A stretch of DNA of 64,000 nucleotides from Paracamarosporium sp. OC-R06-R3. Taxonomy: Eukaryota; Ascomycota; Dothideomycetes; Pleosporales; Didymosphaeriaceae. Made by a program: the position numbers and the translations under genes. Shown here piece after piece: positions 61,001 through 64,000 of the stretch. The stretch is from NCBI GenBank assembly GCA_019828545.1, contig JACVRA010000307.1, forward strand, positions 633-64,632, in the 5' to 3' direction. The notes under the pieces are model-generated. The model searched no databases. It had not been told where the DNA came from and saw only the letters and a program-made list of their open reading frames with translations. The first letter of the stretch is position 1. Each line of letters starts with the position of its first letter.

Positions 61001-61251
61001 GGAGAACACTGCAGCGCGTCAGCTTGAGCCCAATGATTCGCCCGCAATCGGTCATACAGAATTAGGGTGAAAACTGCCACCAAAAGACCATGTGCAGCCT
61101 TGAATTGGATCTCGCTCTGCTTCTTGGCCGCGGCCGCATCGTTCGTGGTCGGTTTCAAGCCTTGAGACTCCTGCTTCTCCTTCTCCGCTTTAGCATTTGC
61201 GGGCGAGGCAGCAATGCCTTTGTAGGATGGCGCGGGTCCGCCATTATCCAT
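58083..61251 (-). CDS. GPI13: GPI ethanolamine phosphate transferase 3
   Basis: This ER membrane enzyme adds phosphoethanolamine to the third mannose of the GPI precursor, the group later used to attach protein (yeast Gpi13, human PIG-O). Exons 61251-61058 and 61008-58083 (49-base intron, GTATGA...CAG) encode 1,039 residues. The cytosolic N-tail is Lys/Ala-rich. TM1 is made by splicing (LVLHVLGIYLFTGGFLLTRF). The luminal alkaline-phosphatase-like domain holds AIVILVDALRYDF (metal-binding Asp at about 128), LTTGTLPTFVDAG (nucleophile Thr region), HYLGVDHAGHRYG and VMGDHGMDAKGDHGGES. From about residue 450 there are many transmembrane helices. The C-terminus is hydrophobic with no ER-retrieval motif visible. 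All metal-binding motifs are intact, so it should be active. Confidence 0.96.
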
Positions 61252-62115
61252 TGGAGCAGGACTACCGGCTGGGACACATTCGGTAAGTACCAAGATGTCT
61301 ATGTTGCGACGGAAAGGAAAAGTGAAGCTTGACACGAAGTTTTCGGAATCGGAAGAACCCACAGTTCCGACGCGTCGGTGGGCCAGGGTCCACTTCCCAA
61401 TAGCGCGATCGGCGGGAAGATGCTAGGCGAAGCCAACTGCAGAACGACATTCGGTAAAGTGAGGTTTTCCTAAACAGCATTATAGAAATCATCGGTTTAT
61501 GCGCTTATCACGGTCAAGCCTCAAGTAGACTCGTCCGAGATACTGCATCGACTGGACCCGTAGCAATCCATCATGAGAGCACGATTGAAAGCAGTACAAG
61601 GCCCCAAGATCAGAGCTGAGCGATACAACTAAACGACCATCACAAAAGATAGCTCTACATTGGCACTCCGTAACTCTACCGTTCTCTACGCACGTATATC
61701 GAAGAATCCCAACCTATGTGGTAATCCGCAACAACAAACACACCCGGAAGCCATCCACCCATGCCTCCTCGTTCATGAACAATATACCAATTAGTCCATC
61801 ACCCCATTTTGTACGCCATGCTAATTATAGTGTGTACGCCGTCAAGCGCCCGTGCTTGCATGAACATAAGTCGCGGAACTTCAATAAACACCCCGACACA
61901 GATCGGAATCCATCGAAACCCCAATTCTTGAAACATTATAACATTGAACTTTCATCAAACCCAACGACACCGAATAAGTATGGATGGTATAAAACATGCT
62001 GATGGCCGCCCAGCCGGAACGCCCGCGGCTCTCCCGTAGTGCATGCATGCTGTAATAAACCAGTAACAGAAGGAATGCGTGTAGGCCGTGGCGTAAATGC
62101 TGCGAAATGTATGTA
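61252..62115. other. Spacer between GPI13 and the Pumilio gene
   Basis: This 864-base region holds the GPI13 promoter and the 3' flank of the Pumilio-family gene. No gene was seen; plus-strand frames here are AT-biased and short. Confidence 0.55.
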
Positions 62116-64000
62116 CTACGAAGCGTTTTCGACGGCCTCAATGGTGACGCCGTCAATTGGAGCGGAAAAGTCCTTATTTGCAAGAGAAGTGTGTACAGGT
62201 TCGTCGACGGTGGAAACATTAGCACTCGGTAGCGAGCTGCTCTGAGGACTTTGCGCTTCGCTCGTCAGCGGAGGTGTGGGCGGAGCGTCAGTCGTGGCGT
62301 CCGAAGAAGCAGTCTGCGACATTGGCATGATGTTGTCCAAGCCATCGTTAAAATCGGTGCGGTGCATCTTCTTCTCCACCTGTAAAGTTCATCGTTAGTG
62401 TCGCCTAGATGGTTCTGCAGAAATCTGGACGTACCGAGATGATCTGTTTGCCGGACATGACCTTCTTGGCCTTGTCGAGCTCGGGTTTCAGGACTGCTAC
62501 AAACTCTTGGTAGTCCCTACGGTTGACAGTCTCTAGGCATTTCTCTGGACATGTGTTAGCAGGCGCCCCCCCAGACCAAGACCAAGTGACCAACTTACGG
62601 ATGACATAGTTACCATACGGGTCTTTGATCAGTGTCTGCAGATTGTTTTCACCACGCTCGTTCTTGTCTGTGAGTTTAAGCATGATCTCGCGACGCTGCT
62701 CATTGGTGCCGAACTTCAGACATTTCTCGACGACGTTGCTGGCGAACTTGTGCTTGGAGAAGGTCAGCAATCCAGCCTTGACGAGTGTGATAGCTTTGGC
62801 GCGATCTTCAGGCAATCCGTGCTCAATGATGTGCTGGCAGACGTAGTTCCCGTATTGATCGGTAATGAGCTTGGGACCTTCGGCATGTAGCTCGGTGAGA
62901 ATGAATCTTCGGTCTGGTTCTGGAACTTTTTCCAGCAACCGCTGAATCACACGGCAGCCGTAGGTATTTACTGACAAAGTGCCGACCTGGCCGCGGAATG
63001 CGTCGATAATCTTCCTGATGTATTCGAGGGGTACCTTGTCGATGACCTTTTGGATTACGTGGTTGCCGTTGCAGTCCCTGACGCATCTGAGTACATCCTT
63101 TTCGAGCTCCTTTACCATTGCCGCTTGTTGCTCAACCAGGACGTACTCCAAAGCCTGCTATGTTCAGTATCGGAATTTGCGCACGATGGGTTGTAAGCCT
63201 TACCTTTTGAACAACCCTGCACCCATACATGCCATTGGAAAGGTGCAATATGTTACCCATCATCCGGTTGGCAAGAAATTTCTTTTGCGTTTGGTCGCCG
63301 TGCTCAAAGAATTTTTGAATCACATAGTTTCCGAACACATCTTGCATCAGCTGCAAGCAATTTTCTTGAATCTCTCGGAAGATTTTGTCCTTTTCGTCAC
63401 TGTTGGCACCCTCGAGCTTCTGCTGAATAAAACGAGAGCCGTGCTGGTCACCGCTGAACTCGACTACATTGCCGTAGATGTCCTTTAGCTCGAATTTCTT
63501 ATTGATCTTGCTGGCATTCTTGAAATTGTACAAGCACGAGCTCATCGTCGCTAGGTCAGACGGGTTGCTGTGATCGCGAGGCGCTCGGGGAGGCTCGATA
63601 GGAATGACGCTGTGAAGTGGCGCCGGGATGGGTTGCATGCTGCTAGTCATCGACATGGCGCCGGGAATTGATAGTTGATTGTACGGATAAGTGCCCCGCA
63701 ACTGGTTAGACTGCAGCTGGTTGGCTGCTATGAGCTGTTGAAGCTGTTGAGGGTGCATTTGCTGATTTTGGTATAAATGGTTGCGTCGATGCTCCTGCTG
63801 CTGCATCTTGTGTCCCGCCAATCTTTGATTCACGAGGGCGATATTATTGCTGTTCAAGGAAAAAGTATGATCCGACCGAGACGGATAGAGATGATCGAAT
63901 ACAGGAGGTGTATGCGAATGAGTGTGGTGTGGGCTTTGATGCGCACCGGTACCATTCGGCGCGCTGTGGCTGTCGAACTGAACGGGCCTAAAGAGAGAGT
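62116..64000 (-). CDS. Puf3-like Pumilio RNA-binding protein (5' end beyond window)
   Basis: This is an RNA-binding regulator that recognises UGUA-type sites in 3' UTRs and controls mRNA decay or translation. Exons seen are about 63987-63204, 63154-62599, 62544-62435 and 62379-62116, with introns of 49, 54 and 55 bases. A CTCTCTTTAG acceptor at 63988 suggests another exon beyond the window. The N-terminal part is His/Gln/Asn-rich and likely disordered. Eight PUF repeats follow with base-reading triplets in order: SRFIQ, NYVIQ, CRVVQ, NHVIQ, CRVIQ, NYVCQ, SNVVE and NYVIQ. The last is completed by splicing. This Asn-Tyr/Cys-Arg pattern and SNVVE in repeat 7 fit Puf3. An acidic Ser/Pro/Thr tail follows. 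In yeast, Puf3 targets nuclear mRNAs for mitochondrial proteins. Confidence 0.93.

Overview
The window comes from a filamentous ascomycete. Pleosporales (Dothideomycetes) is the best guess, on gene content and style. Introns are short (45-125 bp) with clear GTRNGT...CTAAC...YAG signals. It carries fungal-only families: HET, NACHT-ankyrin, DUF6536, the fungal STAND N-terminal domain and an SPT23/MGA2-type DNA-binding domain. It also has a decayed repeat family with transition-type differences. No confident tRNA, rRNA or CRISPR was seen. Exon structures below were worked out by hand from splice signals and reading frame. Each spliced model gives a whole number of codons.

Left end (1-7.6 kb): an AT-rich accessory island. 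A nested fold-back repeat (1-391) is followed by an acidic Cys-containing ORF and a complete Tc1/mariner DD34E transposase. These abut, and probably broke, the 3' end of a ZNFX1/Hrr1-type helicase relic that carries a stop and a frameshift. The relic lies about 100 bp downstream of a full-length Argonaute with a complete DEDH tetrad.

9.4-29.6 kb: a stand-alone fungal STAND N-terminal-domain protein with coiled coil and membrane helix; a 14-TM MFS drug/toxin exporter; a large membrane protein of unknown function; a mitochondrial-type SSP411/DUF255 thioredoxin-fold protein; a peroxisomal-type adenine nucleotide carrier; a relic of a membrane protein; a HET-domain protein; and a DUF6536 membrane protein.

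31.4-41.2 kb: core metabolism and regulation. Glycogen branching enzyme and mitochondrial ClpX share a 619 bp divergent promoter. A 3.4 kb convergent spacer follows, then a short SPT23/MGA2-type protein with C-terminal Met-Pro repeats.

41.2-48.2 kb: 7 kb without a supportable gene. It holds a poly-G/NN assembly break, strand-asymmetric tracts, a degenerate roughly 200 bp tandem array and one copy of the dispersed repeat.

48.2-64 kb: a 1,651-residue NACHT-ankyrin STAND protein, an unknown 625-residue protein, GPI13 (GPI ethanolamine phosphate transferase) and the 3' part of a Puf3-like Pumilio gene that runs off the window.

Themes: genome defence and self/non-self genes (Argonaute plus helicase relic, HET, NACHT-ANK, stand-alone STAND N-domain) are interleaved with housekeeping genes and transposon debris. 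Two introns appear to use GC-AG boundaries, one in Argonaute and one in the branching enzyme.
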